A program made the translations under genes and the position numbers. This document shows positions 39,645 to 57,668 of a stretch of 64,000 nt of DNA, piece by piece; the stretch's first letter is position 1; each line of letters starts with the position of its first letter. The DNA is from Auanema rhodensis (Eukaryota; Nematoda; Chromadorea; Rhabditida; Rhabditidae). The stretch spans positions 16,372,001 to 16,436,000 of the forward strand of contig OZ059895.1 of the NCBI GenBank assembly GCA_964057225.1, read 5' to 3'. The notes under the pieces were generated by a model. It had not been told where the DNA came from and did no database searches. It saw only the letters and a program-made list of their open reading frames with translations.

Positions 39645-41728
39645 CTATGTTGTAGCTTTGAGATATTCCTTTTTGAATTGATCTAAGCGACTATATAACG
39701 AAGCATCAACGTAACCTTTTTGTTTGAAATAATTAAGTAAAACTTGATGTACAAATAGATATTGATGTTCAGTCTAAAAAGTAAATGAGAATAACAGCTG
39801 GAAAAGTTGGAAAAATGCTGGGAAATTAACAAACTTGAACACTGTTGTTACGTTGTTGACGTATTATAGACATATAATGATCTAAAGAGCTAAGTCGTTG
39901 ACCACTACGAAGTATTTCCAAGGCAACTTGAAGCAGTACCATCGTGCCCGATCGTCCTATTCCAGCTGAGCAATGAACTACAATTGGAGCTCCATTTGAT
40001 CTAAAACGAAGAATATGAAGATTATTAAAAGTTTAAATATGCTATCTTAAGCTTAAAGTCTTTATTAAGCTCATCCCATCTTACTTACTCAGCTTCCAGT
40101 TGTTTCAGCAACTGAATAGGTACCATATCAGCTTCTGGTACACCTCTATCAGGCCAATCAAGCCAATGATAATGCGAACAAGTAAACGTTCGTGTACCAA
40201 ACTGTACATCACATGCTGTAACTTGCACTCGAACATTGGTTTTGAATGAAAATTTAAACTGAAATGAAGAGCTTGAGCAAGCTTAAAACAAAAGCTGATG
40301 TGCATCATATGTCGTCGTACCGTTTCACATGAACGAGCAGTCACGCTAATCTCATTTTCAGCTCCAAATCGTAGAGTTTGTCCAACAGTTGGAGGAATAT
40401 ACTGAGCACATTTGCTCACTCCCTTAAGTCAAAACATGAACAGATGAATGTAAAATGAAAAGAAAATCATATGAAATACGAACTGTTTCAATATAATTAC
40501 ATAACATGAGAATGACAGAACATCGCTCTTGTACAATCATATACCAGAAATCTGAGCAAGTAGTGTCTAATGGTCCCTGTAAAATGAGAATTTTCGTTGA
40601 TTTTCTTTGATTTTCTTTGATTTTCAACAAAGTGAATCGAGTACTACTAACCTGTGTACATATAAATCGTTTATTATTATTAGGAGTCGACACATAGTTC
40701 GCATGAATATAGGATATTGGACCCATGCTCAGTATAACACGACCATTGTCCAAGCATCCAACATCCTGAATGTTCCATCATTTTTTAGATGAAAAAAAGG
40801 AAAAATAATAGCAGAGAAAGAGAGAGAGAGAGAAAATATTGATTTTGTGAGAGTAAAGATGAAGATATATCAGCAAATACCTTATAACGATTACGAGAGC
40901 AGTTTGTGGGATTGGAGAATTCAATCATCTTTGTGAAATCGTTTCCTCGTTTATGGCTTCGAAATTCCTGCAACAGGCCGGATATACGCTTCTGTAAGAC
41001 CAGGTCGATGAATGGAGCAACCTGAATGAATAGCAAATAATGTGTGAATGCTTGATCAGATTCAAAGTTTCTATTCTGTATACAACTTACCGCAGCTGAT
41101 TTTTCTTTTGAGAACGTCGGCACAATGGCTGCAGCCATCTGACCAGTTGGTGTAGAGCCTATGCTGGATTTAGTTATGCGATCATGTCGCATCCGTTCCT
41201 CAACACTGAACACGAAAATAAATAAAATTATAAAATAAAAAAGATAATAATTGATCTCGAAACGAAAATGATATGTTTTTTTGGGAATGGGAAAATGGAA
41301 TATGTTTGAAAAGCACATACGATGTTCTCAGTATATCATCTCTAACTTGTGACATTAGTTTAGCTGGTTGCATACTACTCTTTGCATTACCTCTAAAAAC
41401 ATTAAAAAATTGAATAAAAAGCTGATAATACAAATCTATCTGTATATAGTTTGAACTATTTATGAAAAATAACACAAAAAATATGAAATGTGGAAGAAAA
41501 AATAAAAACAACATGATATGAAATAGGAAAGCTTCTGACCTTCGACCATTTTTCGAATGGCTTCGTGATCGTCGACGACCCTGTTTAGTTTTTTCCTTCT
41601 GACTCTCCTCATTTTCATCTTCTGTTTCAAATAATTACATTGATAATGAGCTTGAATAAGGTTGAAGATGCTTTACCAGCTGTTGTCAGAGTATCTTTTT
41701 CCTTTTTCTTCTTCAAAAAGTCAAACAT
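39645..41728 (-). CDS. Non-receptor protein tyrosine phosphatase, nematode type
   Basis: Eleven exons (first 41728-41677, last 39773-39645) give 411 residues. The first ~100 residues are highly charged (MFDFLKKKKEKD; GRRRSRSHSKNGRR) with no signal peptide or membrane segment. The catalytic domain follows: DFTKMIEFSNPTNCSRNRYK, then SYIHANYVSTP, FICTQGPLDTTCSDFWYMIV, MLCNYIETGVSKCAQYIPP, the WPD loop WLDWPDRGVPEAD, and the P loop VVHCSAGIGRSGT with the catalytic cysteine and arginine. The Q loop (RQQRNNSVQ) and TEHQYLFVHQVLL complete it. All catalytic elements are present, so it should be active, cytosolic or nuclear, dephosphorylating tyrosine. It resembles the expanded phosphatase families of nematodes; I cannot assign an ortholog. 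An intronic (GA)n lies at 40,815-40,832. Confidence 0.93.
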
Positions 41729-42415
41729 CTTGTCCGAAATTCAGACAACCGTTGGCAAAAATTGTTTTCTTTTAAAATGATTTTCATCCAACCGCCGTTT
41801 TTTCACGTCACGTACGTCATCTCATCATTTAGCAGCATTTTCGATGATACGTTGTCTCATGCTTAAATTATTTTTTGCAATTCAACTTAATTCCAACTTA
41901 CTAAGTTTTATGTAAAACTTTCTTTTATGAATTATTATGAGCATAAAGAATACTCTATCGATTTAGTCAATTTATGTGTGTCCCGTATATCATTCTACTT
42001 TTTCAAAAAAAAAGAAGGTAAAACATACTTATCTACCTATTTCTCACAGATATGTACCTGAGATTCGTGAGGCGTGAGTATGAACCAGATGTCGCGTGCA
42101 TCTGAGCCTAAACTCTGTTCTCGTCGCTCTTACCTCCAGTCCTTCCCAGCTTGTGCCAGTATCACACGAGGTACAAACTCACATGTTCACATATTCAGTC
42201 ATGTGTTTGAGAAAACTGTATTTTCAGTATTTTGTGAGAGCATCCATCTACTATCTAGATGAATATGAAGTATCGTCACTTGCAGCTCTAACATCAACTT
42301 AAGTTGGTGACATTGAAGAGCTGTAATGTTATTACTATTGCTCAATACAGTCATAACAGCAAGAGCTATGTTATCTGATGTGTTCGTCACACACATAACA
42401 GACTGTTTCATGAGC

Positions 42416-42451
<36 letters not shown>

Positions 42452-43401
42452 ATATACATATCATGATCATCAAATGTCTGTTATAAATTATATATTTTCA
42501 TCATTGATATAATCTATTATTTATATTTATATCTTAATTATACTATACGTATAGTTAAAGATCATATTACTTGTTCAATATACAAGTGTACTCAAAACTT
42601 ACATCGTACTCGTCATATCTTTCGTCTGCTCCTCCTTCTCCTTCTTCTTGTTGTTGTCGTCCTCCTCCTTCTTCTTCACGTTTCCATCTTCATCCTACTA
42701 CATACACTGGGACAGAGTACATTGAGCCAGATGATGCAGCTGATAAACTTCTAACATTGACTTTTTGACATATTTCCAGTTTTTAAATGATAACAAAGTA
42801 TTAATTAACATTCACATTTTTCAATTTTTATGGTTCTTTAACAACTATATCTGTGAATTTATTAACTGTTTTTACCATTCATTTTCATTTCATTTTATCT
42901 ATTTTTGTTTCTTTTTGTTACTCTTTTCTCTCTCTTTCTCTCTCTCCCTCTCTCTTTCTCTCTCTCCCTCTCTCTGTCTCACCTCCCCCCTCTCTCTCTC
43001 TTACTTATAAAGTCATACATTATGTTAACTTTACACATGTATTACTTAACTATATACATATAAGAAAATTAAATTGTTTGTGATAAGATTCACTTCTTGC
43101 TCTGAAGAGCATCTCCTCTTTTCCTAACTCTCTCTCTTTGCCCCCCCCCCCTCTCTCTCTCTCTCTTTCCCTCTATCTGGTATCTACATGTATATACAAT
43201 CAGAGATTGAGTACTATTGTAGTTTCCCCCCTCCTCTTTCCCTTTTTTTGCTTTAATTTCTCTCCATATCATAACTGATTATATCTTTTCTATGTTTGCT
43301 CGTCTTTTTTTTTGTTTTTTCTATCAATTTCAATCCTTTTTTCAATTTGAATTTCCGTTTCAGATTAGCTCAAAACTTAAATTTGCTCAATAATTACGGG
43401 A
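41729..43401. other. Divergent spacer between the phosphatase and the Iroquois-like gene
   Basis: No gene is seen. A CRE-like string CACGTCACGTACGTCATC sits at 41,804-41,821, about 80 bp before the phosphatase start. Then come (CT)n at 42,420-42,448, a perfect palindrome ACTATACGTATAGT at 42,542-42,555, and C-run/(CT)n composites at 42,918-43,002 and 43,127-43,168. A TTTCCGTTTCAG acceptor lies 39 nt before the next gene's ATG. Confidence 0.55.
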
Positions 43402-44326
43402 ATGTTATCAAATACATCACAATTTCCTTCATATTCTATCAATAATTTATATAATACATCACCTAATAAGGATGGGTAAGTTCAGCTTTACAGCCAACTT
43501 ACTTCAACTTGATTATTTCTCTCTTTCAGATTATTTGGATCATACTTAGAACCAGCATTACCTCTTGATGCATCTTCCTCCTCCTTAACACCTCCAACAA
43601 CATGGTTGAACCTTCCATCCAATCCCTTAGTTTATCCTACAATGGTATGTGGTTTGAAGCTTTTGCTCATCTTCTCCTCAAACAATTGAACAACAATCTC
43701 ATGTTTTAGCCGCCAATGATGTACGGAGTTCTTAATCCACTAAGCCTATCATCTATTTCTTCAATTTCCACTCCAAATATCAATCCAACTACAGGACGAC
43801 TTTATCATTCCTCTCGTAATCACACGGAACCTTTGTTTGATTGGATGAAAAAGCATTCAAAAGATCCTTATCCAACTAAAAAGGAAAAGGAACAACTTGC
43901 AAAAACTTGTGGAATGACAGCTCGTCAGGTTTGTATCATCAACTAACCAGCATTTTCAAACATTATTTTTGAGATTAAAACCTTATCCTATAACTATTCA
44001 TATAATAAATATTTTTATTTATAGATTGAGCATTGGTTTGCTAATGCTAGACGTCGTCAAAAGAAGATGAACAACTACAAGAAGGTCTGTTCAGCTTCTG
44101 GCAATAACGAACTCAGTCTATCTACAAGCAGTGACCCAAATGGTTTTGTTATCTTTCATCATCAAACGTCTTCATCATCGAATTTATTTCAGAATCCTCA
44201 TATACCTGCTCTGAATCTTCTGTTTCACCCCAACCATCAGTTGTTGACATCTCCAAAGATCTACAAACAACAATCACGGAAAAGCCTGTCAAGCGCATTT
44301 GGTCTATCGCCAGCTCATTCGAATAG
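43402..44326 (+). CDS. Divergent Iroquois-like TALE homeodomain protein
   Basis: Five exons (43402-43475, 43530-43644, 43710-43928, 44025-44142, 44193-44326) join to 219 residues. An S/T/P/N-rich N-terminus precedes the TALE homeodomain: EPLFDWMKKHSKDPYPTKKE with the PYP loop insertion, then QLAKTCGMTARQIEHWFANA and RRRQKKM in the recognition helix. Reading exon 4 through gives an S-rich tail. Splicing out the 50-nt intron 44143-44192 instead gives a C-terminus with EKPVKRIWSIASSFE, which matches the KPIWSIADT box of the neighbouring Iroquois gene, so I prefer that. The intron in the homeobox falls after TARQ, exactly where the other Iroquois gene is split after SMTQ. The recognition helix differs (IEHWF for VSTWF), so DNA preference may have changed. 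The protein is short for the family. Confidence 0.85.
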
Positions 44327-44711
44327 TTTTTTTTCATAAAATTAAACGAAAAAATATAGAAGAAAAACTCAAAAAATCCACGTCTAAAGAAACAGAAAAA
44401 CAAAAATTTGATACAGAAATCTAGTTTTGAGAGCCATTTTCTGCCCTGATCTCATGTACATACAACACTACTGCACCTCTTGCTCCTTCTCGTGTCCCAC
44501 CATCATTTCATTATTATGAATTTGAAAAATAAAAGAATAATTGTATCAATTTATGTAAAATAATTTGCTTGTCCTCCTATTCTTAATAGAAATTTAATAA
44601 AATTTATTTTTAAACTTGAAAACTTGACTTATTACGCGGTCCCTAGCATTCTTAATTCAAACAGATACATCTAAAAGACATGAGAATTGTTAGAGTTGGA
44701 TTTCCAAGAGA

Positions 44712-44763
<52 letters not shown>

Positions 44764-47755
44764 AAGAGAGAAGGTTGTACGACTTGACAGTTTTTACAAA
44801 TATGAAATACAAGAAACAAGGTGATTGGAGATAGATTTTCTGTCAATTTGAATGGAAAAACGACCTAATTAGTGGATTAAACCAAATTAAAATAGTTTGA
44901 AAATTGCTTTATACAGCATAAGATGAGTTGTTTAAACTGTTGTAAAACAACAAAATAACTATAACATGATGTATTAAGCACTTTACCTGTATTAGACAAA
45001 TATAAAAGACATTTACGATGTAAACGATTAGATTCAGATGATGTGAGACGAAGTCAAATGACGTCTTTTCTCATACTTGCGCTACTCATGCTGTCGAGCT
45101 CTTTGTACCGTTTATGGCTTCGGCCCGACGACAATGGTCACGGATTATATTTTGTTGTCTAATTATATGAAACTATATGGTCTGAAGAATGAGAAGAAGA
45201 TGCTGATGAGAACCATAGCCCATACACACAGCTGTTCTCATCTGAAACTTATTTCTAAGCTAAGGCTCTAAAGCTGATGGCTCAGATAAAGTAAGTTGAT
45301 TGAATGCTGCTCATGTTTACCGACGTTTTCCTCAACAGTAACAGCATATTCATGAAAGTGATGCTACTACATCCTTCAGATGATGCATCGTCATATACCA
45401 TACGAATTACGAATTTAATCTTGTAATCGCTGTAATCAAGTGGTATGAAAAAACCAGAAGAAAGGACTCTACTTAACGCCTGATTTACAACCTTGTTTGA
45501 AAATGATTTAACAACTATTATCGTTGTTTTCTTTCTGTTTTTATTTTTCTTTAATCATATTGTAAAAATATTTATTTAATTATAAATCTTGAACAGGATC
45601 TAAAGAATTTCCGGGTCATCGCGTAAGCCATGCCGCGAACATCAACATCAGCAGCATTGTTGCTGAAGTTGCAGCTGCAATCTTTGAAGTCATTTCAGAA
45701 AAAGCCTAAATATAACCAGGTTTAATGATAAATTACATGATATAGTGATCTGTCGTTTTCCCGTTTCTATCGACCATCAGCGCTAGCTATTTGAAAAATA
45801 TTTTTTTTCTCCAGAAGATGTTCACGACGATAATCAACGTATGTACTTATCACCTTTTTCTTCTTCTTCTTATCATCATTATCATTGTCTTCATTTCAGT
45901 TGAATGATATATGAGAATTTGATAATCGAAATATCGAAGATGACGAGAATACGCAGATTCCCCGAAGACGACAACTACGACGACGACGACGACAACGGTA
46001 ACAACGATGTCAGTTCAACCAGAGAGAGAGGACAGAGGGAGAGAGAGGAATGTTAGAAAGAGAAATATAGTTAGATAGATAGATTGAAAAGAGAGAGAGA
46101 AAGAGAAAGAGAGAGAAGGAGAGAAATTGGCAGTCTTGATGGCTATAAGTGATTCCAGAAAAAAACCTCCAAGAATGGACATTCATTCGCAACGTATTCT
46201 GATACGGTTTTGGGACATGACACGTTTGTGTGTGTGTGTGTGTATGGGTCACTACAAATTCAAAAGAGAAATGATTTTGAAGATCCGCCATAGTTTCTTG
46301 TAATATCATTACTGTAAGTGTATGTTTATGTGTGTATATGTGATCATTATACAGTAGAACGATGACCATTAGAAGGCGTCGACATCGTTGTCGTCGTGGT
46401 AGTGGTAGTAGTGGTGATGGCGATGCCTGTCGTTGTTCATCGTCAGCATGCAGTACAACTAAATAGTGTTTCATAATGATTAGACGGTAGATGTATGCAT
46501 GTATGTAGTTCCAAGACAAATGATGTAACATTAGGAATCTGAAGGTAGATAGGTACATCGGTTGCAGACACACAGGAAGTCAAAAAATGTGTGAAAAATT
46601 GAATTTTGCATCTCTTTCTATCCTGATTTTCTTCAAAAAAAAGAAGGAAAAAGTTTATTTTTCAAGGTTTCAATATAATAATTTAACTGTCTATTATTAG
46701 AAAGTTCAGACAATAAGAAAAGGAAATGACAAAAATAGGAGAAAAAGAAGAAGAAGAAGACGAAGAGGACAACAGTTAAACTTTTGAAAAACTTGAATTA
46801 AACTATTTTGATATAATTAATATAATTTCTATAAATATGTTTTGTTTGGAATCAAGTTGTAAAGGCTGACTCTCAGTAGGAAGTCGAGAATGCTTCGAAG
46901 GAAAAAAAGGTTTCAAGGCTGTACAAGGCTAATGCAAACTTTAGCTGAACCATTGCTTTTGATTGATTTATATTTATAGTTGATTGTAACAGATAATGCT
47001 TGAAAATGCTTAAGTTTGAATAGCCTCAGGTCATTTTATGAGACGTTAGAGACAACTGATGATGATAATAATCATGAGGTGTACAAAGTTACAGAAAGAA
47101 ATGTTGCAGCAACAATGCTTGAAAAGGATTTAGAGAGAGAGAGAGGGAGTGAGCGAGAGATTGAGAGAGAGAGAACCCTCTGAAACTACTCAAAATGAAC
47201 TTTCAGCCGGTCCCTTTCCGTTTACTTATTGTAATTAACTAGCCATAACATGATCTATACGATACATGTAATGATGATTGGCCGGTTTTGCCAGCAAAAC
47301 TCTGACCCCGTGACCGGCTGAAATGAAGTGAAAAATCGTTTTTTCATCTTCTTATTTGATGTCTTTTTATATTTCTATAATATCATATAGTTTTAAGAAT
47401 AAAATACAATAAATTTCTTATCATAATCCACGTGTCAAATGTCATTTTGTCTGTTTTTTTACTGGTCTTGTTCCTCTTCTACTAATCCTCTTATTGAAAT
47501 TATCACTAAAATTTGATGTTCAAGTGGCTGTTCATAAATATTTTCCAGAAGCTCTCAAAGATTATATGATAATGCTTAGTTCATTTTGATAGTTCGTTTT
47601 CATAAATGTTACTTTTAAGAGGGGAGGGGGGTAATGCTCATCGGTTTTGGCTACAGATAATTACTGTTCGTTGCTGCTGCTGCTGCTGCTGCTGGTGCTG
47701 ATGATGATGCACACAGCAGTATCACATTGTCATACGGTATTCATCAGAACATGCT

Positions 47756-47802
<47 letters not shown>

Positions 47803-49305
47803 GCTGCAAGTACACCTCCACACCATTAAACACCAGCAACCATCCACACTCCTAATCATTAACACTCTCTATCTATGGTATACGGTGAATAAGATTGAAC
47901 TGAGTGTGAGCGAGATGATACATTCGTTGTATAAGTATCAACTGAACAAGCCTATATGCCTCTCTATACATGTGTGTTGTACATGTACAATTCGATTAAA
48001 CGATTAGAATCAGAGGCTTACAAGCTGATTACTAACCCAATCACATTCTTTGACACCCTTCGAGAAGAGGGGGGGGGAGGTGTGTACAACGAATCAATTT
48101 CATGTGCACCTTAAAACGAAAATGAAACTGCAACTGCTTGGCTGAGCACATTGGCTTTGCTGCAGATGATGCTCACGTACCAGATGCTCTGTCGCTCAAC
48201 TTATGAATACTGGGAATGGGAATGGAATTTTTGAAGAAAAAAAGAGAACATTTTCTTTGCTTTAATAATCTAAAAACCTTAGAATATTCATTTTTGACGT
48301 AATAATCAACGATATTAATCTTTTAATCAGATCATAGTTACAAGTTCAGATGTATAATCATCTTTAGTAGTTTCACGTCAACTAATCTTCAACATCTCCA
48401 TATACAAAGCTGTTTTTAAAGAAAATTTTATATTAAAAGGAAGTAAAAAATCCTAAAAAATTACTGTTTTTCCTTAGTAAAATAATAAATTTAAGTTGAA
48501 ACTTGTTCCTATTCGACCACATCCCCAATTTTGGTCACCTTTTGCCTACAAGCTAAGAATTTCAAAACCATAACGGAAGCAACAACACATGCAACTTGAA
48601 GTTCGAACTACTTACAGTATGACGATGTGTAGAAAAAAATTTCTTGTTTGTATGAAATAGCAAAAGGACAGTTTTTTTGGTTGGAAATTTGGGCTGAAAA
48701 GGCATTAATATCAGCCAAAAATAAAGTTTTCATGAAACTACATACACTCTTAGAATTAATTATAATTAATGATTTTCGTCATATGATTATATTTCTTGAT
48801 CATCTCTACCTATACACACATACAGCATAACCAGCATGAGCGTCAGCATGAGCGCCAACACGAGCGCATTCTACACATCAGTAGTAGCAGCATAGCCAGC
48901 GTCATGGCGATGTGATCATGATGAGCGATGGATGTGATGGAAATAGAAGAATGATAGTGATGAGTTCATTATGTGGATATGGTCTAGACGAGATTGATAA
49001 TGGAAATAGATGATGATGATGAATACAGATGAGAAGAGGTGAAACGACAACCACGACGATAATGACAACGATGGCGCTGTGAACGATGACAATGAGGACG
49101 ACGACATGGGATAACATTCAAGATTTTCGTGATATATACCTATCAAAGAAGAAAATGAAATATGTTCTTATAGGACATCTCTACGTTATGTTATCCTTCT
49201 CTTCTCAACAACTGATATGATAGCATGTTTTCAGAGGTTTCATCTCTTCTGATGATTTTGATTATCATCGTCCGACACAATCATCTAGTATTCTTCTAAT
49301 TACTG

Positions 49306-49361
<56 letters not shown>

Positions 49362-49703
49362 GATATTGATATTTATCATTTTCGGATAATACATATCCAT
49401 GTATCATCAACATACATCCTCCGAACTTATCGTTGCCAGACAGCCGTCATAACGACCACCGAGAACACACACATGACACACTAACTAAGATGTGATTTCA
49501 TGTTATTGATATAGCCATATACTATGTAGGGATAACTATATATAATATTTTGATATATTGATCAGATAGGACATCTAATTTCCAACAACAACATATCCTT
49601 CTTCTCTTCTATCTCTCTCTCTCTCTCTTCTTTAACCTCTTTTTTACCTCTCTATTTCTCTTTTATCAACAAGTATTATCTCCAAAATACATGTTTCTTT
49701 ACT

Positions 49704-49765
<62 letters not shown>

Positions 49766-49979
49766 ACTTATGACATGAATTAACATAGATAGATACATCT
49801 TATAATGCTTGTTTATCAAACATACACACAAACCAAATAATAAAAATTATGTGAAATCATTGGAATTTCTTGGAAAATTGCCAAAAAGTAGTACAGAATA
49901 TCTTCTGACAGTAGTCTTGTTGTCACATGTCTTCTAGATAAAACATCACATCGTCTATCTGCTTACAACCATCATCATC
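44327..49979. other. Left part of the Iroquois inter-gene desert
   Basis: No recognisable gene is seen. It holds GA/GAAA tracts (44,708-44,770; 46,020-46,120), (TG)n at 46,210-46,233, a CTG run at 47,673-47,695, (CT)n at 47,757-47,800, 49,311-49,361 and 49,707-49,762, many CAT/GAC triplet strings and a 12-bp inverted repeat at 47.2-47.3 kb. One exon-like block at 45,599-45,720 has an acceptor before it and a donor after it and is open in two frames (see findings). Confidence 0.5.
47201..47323. repeat. 12-bp perfect inverted repeat with a 99-bp loop
   Basis: TTTCAGCCGGTC at 47,201-47,212 is mirrored by GACCGGCTGAAA at 47,312-47,323. The arms are GC-rich in an AT-rich desert and the loop contains a third GGCCGG. 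There are no transposase-like frames or obvious target-site duplications. It may be a structured element or a paired binding site. Confidence 0.6.
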
Positions 49980-50932
49980 TCATGATTCATGTAATCCACC
50001 ACGTAGACTGTTAAGCCAATCACGATTAAGCTGATCCTGAAAAGAAAACTCAACGTCATCATCAAACTTGCTCATAATATGATAATATAGCTACAGCATT
50101 ACATACAAACCTGATCCGTTTTTGGTTTCACAGCCTGAGGCTCCCATCTTCGTTTGGTTTTCCCATTATCATCTACATCATCATATCCATCAATACGTGT
50201 ATCTACCAAGGAAAAGCTAAGAAACAAGCATATTTGGATGTTACCAAGATTGAATGGTGGACGATTATCGATGGTTGAAGTAGTTGTTGAAGCTTTCATC
50301 ATATTCTTCTTCTTGCTTTTCTTGCTTTTCGTCATCGGCTTCACCATTTTCTCATCTGATCTCATCTGGTTTATCAGTTCAACTTCAAATTGTTTCTAAA
50401 AAGTTCATGTAGAGGAATTTTTCGAGGTTTTCTCTCTTTCTCATTCACTTTCTGCCGATCCCCCCCTTACCCTCTACTGGTTTTCTTCATATTATTCTAC
50501 TAAGTTGGTTGTTTTCTCATCTTTTTAAAACTTAAACCTATTCTATAACTATTATAATATATAGTTAAGCCTAAACCTATAAATACAAAAACATTTATAA
50601 TCTTCTATAAGATCTGAAAACAAAGCATGTTCTTGCTTCTGGCATAATCTCAGTAATTGATGTTGAAACAGCTTTAGGGACAGAGCGTGGGACAACTCAT
50701 TCGTCACCTTTATGTCAAAAACGGTCACATACAGGTCAATAAGGCTAGATCTATCATGTATATATGATTAAGCTAATACATCAACATAGTGTGAAAACCT
50801 TATTTATATCATATAAGATTAAATATATAGATTATACTTAACTATATGTTGATGATGTTGAAAGCATTTTGATTCTCTTACCTGCATTGGTGGCTGACTT
50901 TTGGATCGTTTTATGATTGTCGACGTCGACAT
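49980..50932 (-). CDS. Novel small basic protein, four exons, unknown function
   Basis: Exons 50932-50882, 50395-50245, 50202-50111 and 50036-49980 join to 351 nt, an ATG-to-TGA frame of 116 residues with all three junctions in frame. Intron 2 is 42 nt (50244-50203) and intron 3 is 74 nt, sizes typical of this genome; intron 1 is 486 nt. The protein begins MSTSTIIKRSKSQPPMQ, continues KQFEVELINQMRSDEKMVKP, then a lysine-rich stretch (TKSKKSKKKNMMK), STIDNRPPFNLDTRIDGYDD, KTKRRWEPQAVKPKTDQ, and ends LNRDWLNSLRGGLHES. The basic stretches look like nuclear localisation signals. There is no signal peptide, membrane segment or known domain that I can name. It lies alone in the desert between the two Iroquois genes. 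It could be nuclear, but that is only inference. Confidence 0.6.

Positions 50933-57668
<6,736 letters not shown>

Noticed and set aside
42571-42768. Frame with PPSPSSCCCRPPPSSSR
   Set aside because: Arises from CTC/CTT triplets; the tail (TEYIEPDDAADKLLTLTF) is interesting but stands alone without splice support.
44067-44339. Read-through frame after the plus-strand homeobox exon ending in SNSFFS
   Set aside because: Splicing a 50-nt intron at 44,143-44,192 gives instead the Iroquois KRIWSIA box and an exact multiple of three, so the read-through end is probably not used.
46010-46573. 187-codon minus-strand frame
   Set aside because: Built from TG, CT and triplet repeats (THTHTH, SLFLFLSLF); no protein features.
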